From Bilabrum cf. latius (lineage: Eukaryota; Bigyra: Bicosoecida; Bigyra; Bicosoecida): a stretch of DNA of 64,000 bases. A model generated the notes under the pieces. That model was not told where the DNA came from, did no database searches, and saw only the letters and a program-made list of their open reading frames with translations. The position numbers and the translations under genes were made by a program. The stretch is taken from positions 62,001-126,000 of the forward strand of contig OZ237770.1 in NCBI GenBank assembly GCA_965178125.1, written 5' to 3'. Below, in pieces: positions 50,075 to 61,489 of the stretch (position 1 is its first letter; each line of letters opens with the position of its first letter).

Positions 50075-50690
50075 TGATCCTGGGATAGTCCGGCGAGGTG
50101 TCATTCCGGTTCGAGTCAACACTGGAGAAAGGGAGAGATCAGCGGGGGGGGGAGGGGGGCGGGGGTGAGCTCCAGGTGCCAATAACATGGGAGACGCCAC
50201 TAGCAGCGAGCTGCTTGGCCTGCAGTGGGTCCGCGGGACCGGGGGCAGGAATTGTCCATACTAGTCAAGGATCCTTGAATGGTCTTGTATGCACAGTGAG
50301 TACAACGAGTGATACACGCGCAATTTCCCACGGATATGCTGCTGCAAGGCTGTACCGGAAAGGCCTGCTGTTGCTACGGAAGACGACGACAGGCGCGCTT
50401 TGGCCGGACGACGGCAGGTCAAAAACCGCCGCCCCTGGTCCTCCTGCCCCCGTTTCCACAGATTCATGAGCCCTCAAGGAACTCAATCGATTTCCGCAAG
50501 AACCCATCCGACACTTCGCCCGCGCCCGCGCGGCCCCACCGCGAATCGAAACGAACCGCAAACCACTGCGCACCCGGGCAGGGTCAGCTGTTCGTTCGCG
50601 GACGTTCAGCTGATACTGGCGTGATCCTGTGATCGACCGGCGAGGTGTCATTCCGGTTCGAGTCTACACTGGGAAAGAGAGAGATCAGCC
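50075..50690. repeat. Direct repeat of about 70 bp, copies 546 bp apart
   Basis: Bases from about 50075 and from about 50621 share GTGATCCTG, then CGGCGAGGTGTCATTCCGGT and the following 30 bases with few differences. A purine run (G8-A-G6) follows the first copy. No terminal repeats or ORF mark a known element. Confidence 0.7.
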
Positions 50691-51344
50691 TCTGCGGTAG
50701 ACAGGATTCGCAAAGAAATACAGAAGCAGCCCAAGCCAGTAGCTTTCTTCTCTGGCACGGCCTGCGACACCAAGATGGGACGCAGCTCAGGGCACGTCTG
50801 TTACTGAGCTCCGAGCAAGCATTATAGGATCCTTTTCGCGTCCTCTCAGTCCCTGGATACCCATTGTATTCTTCTCCGATCCGGACGCCGAGCGAAACGC
50901 TTGCCGTAGCAAGTCAGCCTCATAGCATGCGCAGCCCGCAAAAAGGACTTCTCTTGCTGCTCGTTGCAAATCCTCCATGGCGAACTGAAAGCAACATTTG
51001 CCAGGATCCCTAGATCTATGGAAGAGCATATGGCCTGAGTGGCCTGGTCAAACCGTTTCGTCAGTAGTCATGTCACCATGCGATTTGACTCGACTAGAGG
51101 CATGATGCTTTCGAAATCCTATCTTCAAACATATCGCTGCTGCCATTCGATCCAGGATCGAGAAGACCGGGAGCACGGCACGGTCGATGCTTGCCATGCT
51201 CACCGGCATCGTGCGCTATCTCCGAGGATCCATGGCCACGGCCCCTCTGCTGGCCGTCCACATGTTCTCCTAGGCCAGGATACCGTGACATACGCACGTA
51301 GTGCTACCCTGATACTATCGGGATCAGATCGGGATAGCTTGGGA

Positions 51345-51386
51345 TAGCACTAGTACTACAATCTATATCAGATGGAGTAGCACTAG
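51345..51386. promoter_or_regulatory. TAGCACTAG motifs upstream of kinase-like gene 2
   Basis: TAGCACTAG occurs at 51345-51353 and 51378-51386, 41 bp or more before the ATG at 51427. The same word precedes kinase-like genes 3 (54450-54458) and 4 (57908-57916, plus TAGCACTAC at 57948-57956), at 38-78 bp from their ATGs. A shared regulatory site is likely. Confidence 0.5.
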
Positions 51387-51426
51387 GCCAACAGCATGTA
51401 GTGCTGCAAGTGCGCACTCACGAGTC

Positions 51427-53183
51427 ATGGCATTAGCGGATACATTCCGATCAGTCAGCACGGATATATTGCTGTTTGGTGATATTTATTCGGTGCTCTG
51501 TGTCAAACCTCTCGGATCCTAGCTAGTATTTGGAGCTCTTGGGTATCCCGGCTAGAAAAATTGCCGCATGTTCACTGGTACGGAATGCGTTCCAGCAAAC
51601 AGAGGAGGCCAGCGCAATCTTGACAAATTGATACATTTATCAAGCCGCCTGAAAGGCGCGCCTCACATTTGCAAGCCATCCGTGAGACAGCCATTGGCTC
51701 CTAATATTCTTGAAGCCACCGAGTGACATAGCAATGATACATAAGTCGCCTTTCCAAGCCTCCCTGTCCGTAAATTTCGATGTTTTAGGACATCCTGGTA
51801 AAGCATACCACAAGGAGCGGCAGACGCATCGCCATGGTGCCATACGAGCCGACCCAGCAGCCAAGCGCGTTCGACATAGTGTCTGCGTTGGGCGGCCTTG
51901 GCACATCTGGCCTTGTGACACACATTGCCAGGCAAGTCATTCTTGGATTGCAAGCATTACAACGAGCGGATGTAGCGCATCGGGACATTAAGCTGCAGAA
52001 CGTGCGGCTGAACCTGGACTATGACTGCGTGCTTGGTGGATTGGAGTATGCTGAACCAACACACGACAGTGGTCATCGGCCGCGAGTGACAAAGAATCCA
52101 GGCGGCACTAAGACATCGAGTCCTCCAGAGTTCTCAGATGGCCAGGCGCACTCGCCGGTGGTGGCAGACATGTGGGCCTTCGGTATCCTGCTCTTCGCTC
52201 TTGCGGTCGGTCGGCCGCCGTTCCGGGTCCCTGATCCGGAGCGTGACGATTGGTACAAACTGTACACGCACAAAGACAAGGTGGTGCGTGACTAGTTTTG
52301 GTCCCGGCACATGAAGGCATCCCGCATCAAGATTGACGCGCACGCGGCCCAGTTCCGCAGCTTGACCGAGGGACTGCTCAACCCGGACCCGATGCGACGA
52401 CTATAGCTGCAGGCGGTGATGAAGCATCCATGGGTGTGCGCGACGTGTCCCAGCCAGAAGATATGCCGGGGGCTGCTGACGGCGATGTGCGAAACGGTAT
52501 TGAGCGTGCGGGAAAGCCAGATGCTCAGTGTTCGACCTTTAGGTCTTGACGGGTACACAGGGATGCTGAGAGTTCATGGAACGACATAGAAACCGGGAGC
52601 ACAGCTGGGCAGATCGGGAACCCGAGGTGAAGTTGGTGCAGGAAGGCCTGCAGAAGGCCTAACGAAGGCAAGTCGCAGCGTAACGAACCATAAAAAACCG
52701 TCGCATCTGTCATGTGGTCTGGATGGCAGCGCCTGCGAGGCGGAAGGACGCGGGACTGAGAGATCTACCCGTATCCGTGGATCTACAGATGGTGCGGCTG
52801 CCTCTACACGTGCGGGTACAGATGGTGCGGCTGCCTCTACACGTGCGGGTACAGATGGTGCGGCTGCCTCTACACGTGCGGGTACAGATGGTGCGGCTGC
52901 CTCTACACGTGCGGGTACAGATGGTGCGGCTGCCTCCACACGTGCGGGTACAGATGGTGCGGCTGCCTCCACACGTGCGGGTACAGATGGTGCGGCTGCC
53001 TCTGGCGGTGCTGCATCTTCAGGTAGCGCTGGCTACCACCAGTCACGAACAGAGGGACAAGGGGCCGGAAGCGGCAACGGTCCCGGCAGTAGCTGGATAC
53101 AGTCTATGCAAGGCCTTGGAAGACATGATAGCGATGAGGAGTGTGATAGTCCGAAGGATTATACCCATTGGCTGGACATGTGA
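51427..53183 (+). CDS. Kinase-like protein 2 with 11-residue repeat tail
   Basis: Exon 1 (51427-51681) and exon 2 (51789-53183) are joined by a 107-nt intron in phase 0 (GTGAGA donor, TTTTAG acceptor), giving about 549 residues and a TGA stop. Exon 1 is the counterpart of a kinase N-lobe but lacks a clear Gly loop or AxK lysine. The catalytic loop VAHRDIKLQN (HRD about 149-151) is intact; the DFG position reads GGL. PPE, DMWAFG, FWSRHM and HPWVC follow, then the Cys motif. Five TAGs lie in frame; those at 51520 and 52404 stand where paralogs have CAG. The tail has seven copies of TDGAAASTRAG and a Gly/Ser end. Loss of DFG argues against ordinary catalysis. Confidence 0.82.
52784..53014 (+). 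repeat. 33-bp tandem repeat, seven copies
   Basis: It encodes the 11-residue unit TDGAAASTRAG in the tail of kinase-like protein 2. Copies are almost identical at DNA level, so they are recent. Confidence 0.92.
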
Positions 53184-54511
53184 ATAGTTTAGGCCAAGGC
53201 AACGTGAGTCATACGTGTAGCCTCTAGAGGAACCGGCGTTCGTGATGCTGGTGAAGTACCAAGGCAGCACTGCCTGGGACATATGGATCTATACTACGCG
53301 CGCGAGAAACCGGTTTGACCGTAGCCTCGCTGTGCTCAATAGCCTCACTCGTACTTGCTATCATGCGGTCGTGCACATTTCCGCCATACCATCACTCGAT
53401 TGGATTGTGTCGAGCCAGGCAGCCGCGATTGCGTTTAGGATGGACAGTATATGCAAGGCCGCAGTGGGTTGGGGTAGAGGCGAGTATTGGCAATGGGCAT
53501 GGATGGATGGACAGGCATATGGTCACATGCTGGTGAGTAAACTTGGACGTCAGGGTTGAAGCGACGGGGAGCAGAGGGGATCTAGACATTGACATAGGCA
53601 CCGATGGACATGAGGTGGAGAAGGACAACAGGCAGACACCAGCCCAGGCGACGATAGTGCGGTGTCAATGGGAGAACACAGCGCGGGCTGCACGGCCAGC
53701 AGCACGCAGAAGAGGCCAGTAGGCGGATGGATGGATGGGAAGTATTGCAGGCCATTAAAGGTGCAAGCCCCTCGTTGGTGAGGCCAGCAAGGTCTCTGAG
53801 ATTGAGGTCGCTCGGTGGGCGCAGGGCCCGCTCGAGGTGCAGGAGCAGATGCGACGTAGCGATGCGGAGGAGTGAGAGAGAGAGCGGCTAGGGAGGGGAG
53901 GTGCAGGGGTGGGGTGGGGTGGCGAATGGGGTGGGATGGGCGAATGGAAGGGGTTGCGGAGGGCAGAGCGGAGGGAGAGGGACGACGGTTCACCGGAAAG
54001 GGGGAGGAAGTAGTGAGGAGAAGATGATTGGTGGGATCGGGTTGATGCGGCGGATTGGAAGGGGGAGGCACATGCCGGGGAAGTGGGGGATTTGGGCATG
54101 TGTGTGACGAGTGACTCGGATCAGGGGGATCGGATCACCCGACCATATGCGGATGTGGAAGTTGAGAGGTCACAATTAAACTCGAGCGGCAATCAAGCCG
54201 CGTGCTATTCGGGAGCTGAGGGGCAGTGCTCGCCAGACTTCTTTTGGTAGATCAACAGACGCAGCCCAGGGCGCTCTTTCTTCATGGGGCTGTATTTTGC
54301 CGTACATATGTTTACACTGATTTCTTTATTTTCACTGACTCTATATTGTTGTTTTCCCCCCACTACGGGCACCTTGGTAGTCTAGCTCCTATGCTCAGTA
54401 GCACTCCACGTAATTCTATCCAGGATCCGGATCCTACTACTAGTAGTAGTAGCACTAGGGATGCAGTAGGCACACTCCAGCCAGTTTTTCCTGGTTGGCT
54501 CTATTTGAACC
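53184..54511. other. Intergenic region containing an inverted dispersed segment
   Basis: Bases 53550-54100 are purine-rich on the + strand and correspond, reversed, to the pyrimidine-rich segment at 61490-61990; both contain TTGACACCGCACTATCGT. A poly-G-rich stretch lies at 53890-54010. No gene is supported. Confidence 0.5.
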
Positions 54512-57119
54512 ATGGCAGCAATGCATGCTTTTCGATCCATCTGTTCTGATATAAATGTATCTGGTCAAACCTACTCGGTACTTCGTGTCCGTCCTCTCGG
54601 TTCCCAGCTGCCAGTGGTAGTTGGAGCTCTTGGGAGTCCAGGATAGTATATTGTTCGTGTATTTACTGGCACGGAATGCGCCCCGGCGTACAAAAAGGGG
54701 CGATGGAAACTTGATAAATTAATTCGCTTATCAAGCTACCTGAAAGCCGTGCCTCACATTTGCAAGCCATCCGTGAGACAGGCGCAAGATGCGGCATTTG
54801 GATTGATCATGCCAACATGCGCCCGCAGAATTCTGCAATATGTTTGCCGAATGATTCATACTGCAGAAACATTTGGTGAAACACGAGACAAGGAGCGGCA
54901 GACATATCGCCATGGTGCCATACGAACCGACCAGGCAGCCAAGTGTCTTCGACATAGTATCTGCTTTGGGTGGCCTTGGCACATCTGGCCCAGTGACACA
55001 CATTGCCAGGCAAGTCATTCTTGGATTGCAAGCATTACAACGAGCGGATGTAGCGCATCGGGACATTAAGCTGCAGAACGTGCGGCTGAACCTGGACTAT
55101 GACTGCGTGCTTGGTGGATTGGAGTATGCTGAACCAACACACGACAGTAGTCGGTAGCCGCGAGTGACAAAGAACCCAGGTGGCACCAAAACATCGAGTC
55201 CTCCAGAGTTCTCAGATGGCCAGGCGCACTCGCCCGTGGTGGCTGACATGTGGGCCTTTGGAATGCTCCTCTTCACGCTTGCTGTCGGTCGGCCGCCGTT
55301 CCGGTTCCCTGATCCCGAGCGCGACGATTGGTACAAACTCTACACGCACAAAGACAAGGTGGTGCGTGACTAGTTTTGGTCCCGGCACATGAAGGCGTCC
55401 CGCATCAAGATGGACGCGCACGCGGCCCAGTTCCGCAGCCTGATCGAGGGACTTTTGGATCCATGCCCGATGCGACGACTACAGCTTAAGTCGATGATGA
55501 AGCATCCGTGGGTGTGCACGGCATGTCCCAGCCAGGAGATATGCCGGGGGCTGCTGGCGGCGATGTGTGATAGGGTCTCGAGCATGCGAGAGCGTAGTCA
55601 GAGGCGGGGGATGAGAGGAGGAATGGACCCCGAGATGGGAATGGTAGATGCCAAACAGAAGTTGCGTGATGGAGCTGCTGGTACGGGTAATGCTAACCAC
55701 AAGGGCACTGCAGCTGTTCGCCATGATAAGGGTGTTGCTGATGGCCATGGCAAGTTCGCTGGTGTTGGTCTTGGCCATGGCAAGGGTGGTGCTGATGGCC
55801 ATGGCAAGGTCGCTGGTGTTGGTGATGGCCATGGCAAGGGTGGAGCTGATGGCCATGGCAAGGTCGCTGGTGTTGGTGATGGCCATGGCAAGGGTGGAGC
55901 TGATGGCCATGACAAGGTCGCTGGTGTTGGTGATGGCCATGGCAAGGGTGGTGCTGATGGCCATGACAAGGTCGCTGGTGTTGGTCTTGGCCACGGCAAG
56001 GGTGGAGCTGATGGCCATGGCAAGGTCGCTGGTGTTGGTGATGGCCACGGCAAGGGTGGTGCTGATGGCCATGGCAAGGTCGCTGGTGTTGGTGATGGCC
56101 ATGGCAAGGGTGGTGCTGATGGCCATGGCAAGGTCGCTGGTGTTGGTGATGGCCACGGCAAGGGTGGAGCTGATGGCCATGGCAAGGTCGCTGGTGTTGG
56201 TGATGGAGACGGCAAGGGTGGTGCTGATGGCCATGACAAGGTCGCTGGTGTTGGTGATGGCCATGGCAAGGGTGGTGCTGATGGCCATGACAAGGTCGCT
56301 GGTGTTGGTGATGGCCATGGCAAGGGTGGTGCTGATGGCCATGACAAGGTCGCTGGTGTTGGTGATGGCCACGGCAAGGGTGGTGCTGATGGCCATGACA
56401 AGGTCGCTGGTGTTGGTGATGGCCACGGCAAGGGTGGTGCTGATGGCCATGGCAAGGTCGCTGGTGTTGGTGATGGCCATGGCAAGGGTGGAGCTGATGG
56501 CCATGGCAAGGTCGCTGGTGTTGGTGATGGCCACGGCAAGGGTGGTGCTGATGGCCATGACAAGGTCGCTGGTGTTGGTGATGGCCATGGCAAGGGTGGT
56601 GCTGATGGCCATGACAAGGTCGCTGGTGTTGGTGATGGCGACGGCAAGGGTGGTGCTGATGGCCATGGCAAGGTCGCTGGTGTTGGTCTTGGCCACGGCA
56701 AGGGTGGAGCTGATGGCCATGGCAAGGTCGCTGGTGTTGGTCTTGGCGACGGCAAGGGTGGTGCTGATGGCCATGACAAGGTCGCTGGTGTTGGTGATGG
56801 CCATGGCAAGGGTGGTGCTGATGGCCATGGCAAGGTCGCTGGTGTTGGTGATGGCCATGGCAAGGGTGGTGCTGATGGCCATGGCAAGGTCGCTGGTGTT
56901 GGTCTTGGCCACGGCAAGGGTGGAGCTGATGGCCATGACAAGGTCGCTGGTGTTGGTGATGGCGACGGCAAGGGTGGTGCTGATGGCCATGACAAGGTCG
57001 CTGGTGTTGGTGATGGCCCTGGCCAGGGTGGAGCTGATGGCCATGTGAAGGTCGCTAGTGTTGGTATTGGCCATGGCAAGGTCGCTGGTGTTGTACTTGG
57101 ACCCACGGGCATGCCGTGA
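54512..57119 (+). CDS. Kinase-like protein 3 with 18-residue Gly/His repeat tail
   Basis: Exon 1 (54512-54772) and exon 2 (54867-57119) flank a 94-nt phase-0 intron (GTGAGA donor, CTGCAG acceptor); about 837 residues, stop TGA. Its C-lobe is nearly identical to those of kinase-like proteins 2 and 4 (VAHRDIKLQN, no DFG, DMWAFG, HPWVCTACP). TAGs at 54644, in SSR-TAG-PRV, and at 55371 are in frame; the paralogs share them except that protein 2 reads HRPRV at the second. The tail is 24 copies of an 18-residue unit containing KGGADGH and KVAGVGDG. Just after the TGA another frame (to TAA 57300) continues with Ala/Gly-rich sequence and a helical end, suggesting a recent frameshift shortened the protein. 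Confidence 0.82.
55741..57110 (+). repeat. 54-bp tandem repeat, 24 copies
   Basis: Each unit encodes 18 residues. Variation is limited to a few codons (GGC/GAC giving Gly/Asp; CTT/GAT giving Leu/Asp). No stop arises in several frames on either strand, which explains the long antisense ORFs. Confidence 0.95.
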
Positions 57120-57994
57120 CTTTGGCAAGATTGGGTTGATTGGGGCAGGGATTGGTGCTGACGCTAGTAGAGCCGGTGTTGGCGCTGGTACAGCCGGTGC
57201 TGGCGCTAGTGCTGGTGCAGATGAATCAGTGTTGATGCAGATGAGCCTAGCGTTGCGGTTGGTCCATGCGCTAGCTGTGAAACTGAAGGCACGCAGATAA
57301 CCAGGTTTGGTACCTATGAGTCAGGTAGGGCAGGCTCTAGGGCAGGCAACGGAGCTGGTTTTCGCTGATACAATGACCTACTGTTCGAACATCTGGTGAA
57401 ACTGGGCGAGGGAGCAGCCGGACCAAACTTGTCACAGGTTGATCATGTTATCTGAGAGTACGAGGCCTGAGATGCAGGAATCGAGCGCCCCGTTGGATCC
57501 GGATTGTAGGTAGACGACTGTGCACTGACCATCCGTATCAGATCCGGATTCCGGATGCCGCTCGACGTTTTGGTGGCTGCTGTATTGGTCTACATAGTGG
57601 TATTAAGGAGACAGAGTCTGATTCGTTGTTGACGTCAAATGAGATGATAAGCGTCTGTGCGATGAGGATGGCTCTGCGAAGAAGGAAAACGCGGCAACAC
57701 CTTGTCCGTCGAGGAATTGTAGCGTTAGACATCGTAATTCTGAAGAGGCAGGCCACGAAGAGTGGAAGTTGGCGTTCCTCCAGTCAATCGCCTCCATTCG
57801 AGGTGGAAGAGATAATGACTGATATCATCTTAATTTTTTTCCCAGCCCGTTCGGGCCCGGAGAATTCGTCGTGTGTTTCCGCTGGTGGACGAATCCATCG
57901 GTTTCAATAGCACTAGGATTCATACGGAAATCGAAATACGGAAGGAGTAGCACTACAACCGGACCAATCATTCCTATTTCCCTCTGCTTGAGCC
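57120..57994. other. Intergenic region with orphaned tail of kinase-like gene 3
   Basis: Bases 57120-57300 in the neighbouring frame read as a Gly/Ala-rich C-terminus ending LKARR then TAA. The remainder shows nothing until the TAGCACTAG motifs at 57908-57956. Confidence 0.45.
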
Positions 57995-59568
57995 ATGGCA
58001 ATCACGGACGCATTTCGATCGGTAAACACGGATATTATTTTATCTGGTGATACCTGTTCGGTGCTCCACGTGAAACCTCTCGGCTCGCAGCTGGTGGTAG
58101 GAGCACTCGGGTATCCCGGGTAGAAGAATATCCGTTTGTTTACCGGCACGGAATGCGTCCCGGAATGCAAAGGGGGGCAGCGTAATCTTGATAAATTAAT
58201 ACATTTATCAAGTCGCTTGCAAGGCGCACATCACATCTGTAAACCATCCGTGAGAGACCCAAATACATTTTCGCAGTCGGTTTGGTCACCTGCTTAGGCG
58301 CAGTCTCTTCGTCTTATGTACCTGATCTGTCTATTTTGCAGAAGACTGTCGAAAAGCATACCACAGAGAGTGGTAGACGAATAGCCATGGTCCTATACGA
58401 GCCAATCCAGCAGCCAAGCGTGTTCGACATAGTATCTGCTTTGGGTGGCCTTGGCACATCTGGCCTTGTGACACACATTGCCAGGCAAGTCATTCTTGGA
58501 TTGCAAGCATTACAACGAGCGGATGTAGCGCATCGGGATATTAAGCTGCAGAACGTGCGGCTGAACCTGGACTATGACTGCGCGCTTGGTGGATTGGAGT
58601 ATGCTGAACCAACACACGACAGTAGTCGGTAGCCGCGAGTGACAAAGAACCCAGGTGGCACCAAGACATCGAGTCCTCCAGAGTTCTCAGATGGCCAGGC
58701 GTACTCGCCCGTGGTGGCTGACATGTGGGCCTTTGGAATCCTGCTCTTCACTCTAGCGGTCGGCAGGCCGCCGTTCCGGGTCCCTGATCCCGAGCGTGAC
58801 GAGTGGTACAAACTCTACACGCACAAAGACAAGGTGGTCCGTGACTAGTTTTGGTCCCGGCACATGAAGGCATCCCGCATCAAGATAGACGCTCATGCGG
58901 CCCGATTCAGAGACCTGATCGAGGGACTCGTGTTGCCCGACCACAAGCGACGACTACAGCTGCAAGCAGTGATGAAGCATCCATGGGTGTGCACGACGTG
59001 TCCCAGCCTGGAGATCTGCCGGGGGTTGCTGACGGCGATGTGCGATAGGGTCTCGAGCATGCGAGAGCGTAGTCAGAGGCGGGGGATGAGAGGAGGAATG
59101 GACCCCGAGATGGGAGCGGCAGATGCTGGTAAGGGTGATACCGATCATGATGGTGCTGCTGGTGGCCATAAGGGCGATAGGGTATCAAGTGTGCGAGAGA
59201 GTCGTCAGAGGCGGGGGATGAGAGGAGGAATGGACCCTGAGATGGGAGTGGTAGATGCTGGTAAGGGTGATACCGATCATGATGGTGCTGCTGGTGGCCA
59301 TAAGGGCGATAGGGTATCAAGTGTGCGAGAGAGTCGTCAGAGGCGGGGGATGAGAGGAGGAATGGACCCTGAGATGGGAGTGGTAGATGCTGGTAAGGGT
59401 GATACCGATCATGATGGTGCTGCTGGTGGCCATGATAAGGGCATTCCTGCTGGTGGCCATGATTAGGGCATTGCTGATGGCCATGGCAAGGGTGGCCCTG
59501 GTGGTCTTGGCAAGGGTGGCCCTGGTGGTCTTGGCAAGAAGGCTGCTGCTGGAAATGGTCCGAAATAA
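57995..59568 (+). CDS. Kinase-like protein 4 with 44-residue repeat tail
   Basis: Exon 1 (57995-58249) and exon 2 (58342-59568) flank a 92-nt phase-0 intron (GTGAGA donor, CTATTTTGCAG acceptor); about 493 residues, stop TAA. Exon 1 has CAG at codon 32 where kinase-like gene 2 has TAG. Its C-lobe has HRDIKLQN and no DFG. In-frame TAGs are at 58121, in SSR-TAG-PRV, at 58846 and in GGHD-TAG-GIA. The tail holds three copies of a 44-residue unit (VSSVRESRQRRGMRGGMDPE, then an Asp/Gly part) and a Gly/Lys end. The N-lobe lacks the usual nucleotide-binding residues. Confidence 0.82.
59043..59440 (+). repeat. 132-bp tandem repeat, three copies
   Basis: It encodes the 44-residue unit of kinase-like protein 4. 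The first part of the unit (RRGMRGGMDPEMG) also occurs once in kinase-like protein 3, so the array grew after the genes duplicated. Confidence 0.88.
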
Positions 59569-60494
59569 GGCATGCCGCTGGGGTACGTCACGATGGTGAT
59601 GCTTGCGGTACAAGTTGCGCAGTTGGGCCGCTAGCGCGACACGTATTGTCGCCTGCCTGCCTGCCTGCATGCAGGGTGCGCGCATGCCCCTCTGGCCTGA
59701 AATTCGAGCTGGCCCACGCATTCTCCGCGGGGAGTGGACTGCTTCACATTAGTGCCAACGGCCGCGTGCAGCGCCCTTACAGCTGTGCTGGTTTGGGCGA
59801 CTTCAAGCAGCGACGCGGAGTTAGCGTGAGACCAGGTGGTGTGGTGGCGACTTGAGTCCATGCATCTACGATATAGTATCCAGTAGAGCGAGTAACAGAT
59901 GTGGACTGGCCATGTTTGCGCCAGTCAGGGTCACTTAGTGGAACGTCATGCAGAAAACTAGCCTGCGGTCATGCGTTCAGTTGTTGATGGGGGCGACGGG
60001 GTGCGGGCCAGGTTAAGCGAGTCTTCCGCGAGTCCTAGAGCCTGCCACCGAGGACAGCAAGTGCGGCTGGTTCTTACAGCTGAAGCGCCTCGGGAACTCC
60101 ATCCACATTCCCTGCCTGCCACGGGGTTCGGTCATGATCCAAGGTCGAGGGCCCAAGGGGGCTCTTTGCAGGGCGGTACCAGCCAGGTGAGCACAGCACA
60201 GCACAGTCTAGCACACGGACGGACGCATCGAGTGAGTATCGGATCGAGTGGGTGAGTAGCTGTTTGACTGCAGCTAGTGAGGATGGGGGACAGGAAGCTA
60301 GGAAGCTAGGGTTCGAGGACAATCCATTCAGTGCATCGCGGGGGTGACAGCAGGCCGATAGCAGTCTATCCAGGATACGATTTGTAACGCAGCAGTTGTG
60401 TGTCAGCATCGCCAGACTCTTAGGTAAAGAGTGACTTGTCGTGGACCCCTGCAACGGCGGCACGTGTCTAGGATCTCTGCCTTTGTTTCGGCAG
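59569..60494. other. Intergenic, nothing recognised
   Basis: Short GCCT-type repeat at 59652-59670. ORFs are short and without domains. Confidence 0.4.
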
Positions 60495-60818
60495 ATTTCC
60501 ACCGTACGTTTGTTCTTGGCTGTCGGCGGTATGAAGAGCATCGGGCGAACATCTCTAGAGGGCTCTGCTCACAGCGAGGCCATGGAGATGTATGAGCAAT
60601 GCAGGCAGATCGAGGAGACCGCGCTTGGCAAGCAGCATCCCTCATACGCAAGTATGCTGGGCATCATGGCTGCATTCCTTGCTCCGCATGTAAATGCACA
60701 CTTTGTGGGTGGGTGTATGATACTAGATCTAGTGCACAGTGACAGTGCAGCGTCAGTTGGCCACAAGCAGTTAGCCACACATACTGGGGAACTGTTTGCA
60801 TCGAATCGTGGACGGTGA
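60495..60818 (+). pseudogene. Fragment with one kinesin-light-chain-type TPR repeat
   Basis: After an acceptor-like CGGCAG (ending 60494) the frame to TGA 60816-60818 contains SEAMEMYEQCRQIEETALGK and then QHPSYA, matching one TPR of the kinesin-light-chain type. Only one repeat is present and upstream exons are not evident, so this is probably a remnant. It could be a short exon of an unresolved gene. Confidence 0.4.
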
Positions 60819-61489
60819 TGGGGCTGGTGTGGGTGGCCTAGCAGCTGGATGCGATGCGCTGGCGTCGCTTGGCCAGAGCAGGGCACCACTCGTCCTGGGC
60901 CTGCTACCGGTCAGTGGGAGAGTGCTTGGGCATGGAGGGCAGGGCAGCAATGGGGAGTTTCACCGTGCCGGGTTGGATTGATGCAGACTGACATCGTCAG
61001 GAAGAGGATGCAGTAAAGTGTAGTAGGTCGGTGGTTGGTGAGAATCACGTGCTAGTCCTTGCTGCTGGCTTCCAGGCCAGCGCTTGAAATGCTCATCTTG
61101 GGACACCGCGAGGGGGGCGTCGACTGTGTCAAATTTGCTCTTCGAGGCAGCGTTGAGGACTGGCCTGCTTGTGCACGGCACAGAGTGATGGATGGGGAAT
61201 GGAGTAGTCGGAGCAGTGCTCGCGAGTCACCATAATGGGTGAGTGCCCGCCTTCTGGGGCATCTGCGGAACTGTGGCGTGAATGCACAGGGGTTGATGTT
61301 TACGATGGTTTGCTTATTTGAGCCGGACAGGATGTTGTTACTAATGAGCACGAAGTACTCCAAGCTGTTCCCAGCACCCAAGGGCTTCACCTCGAACTAC
61401 TGGTCTTCTCCTAGCCCACATCTGGATCAATGCAGTATTGAATCTAGTGTACTTCTGATTCAACAAACCACTTTCCCCGTGCACTTCGA

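Noticed and set aside
50100-50135. GGTTCGAGTC as the T-loop of a tRNA
   Set aside because: The flanking bases do not form a T-stem, and no matching anticodon or acceptor stem is visible.
52784-57110. Tandem arrays as CRISPR
   Set aside because: Units are contiguous without unique spacers, lie in coding frames, and the DNA is eukaryotic.
55479-57128. Antisense ORFs of about 500 residues over the 54-bp array
   Set aside because: Same reason: a stop-free repeat unit in several frames; the kinase-like frame is the one with domains.
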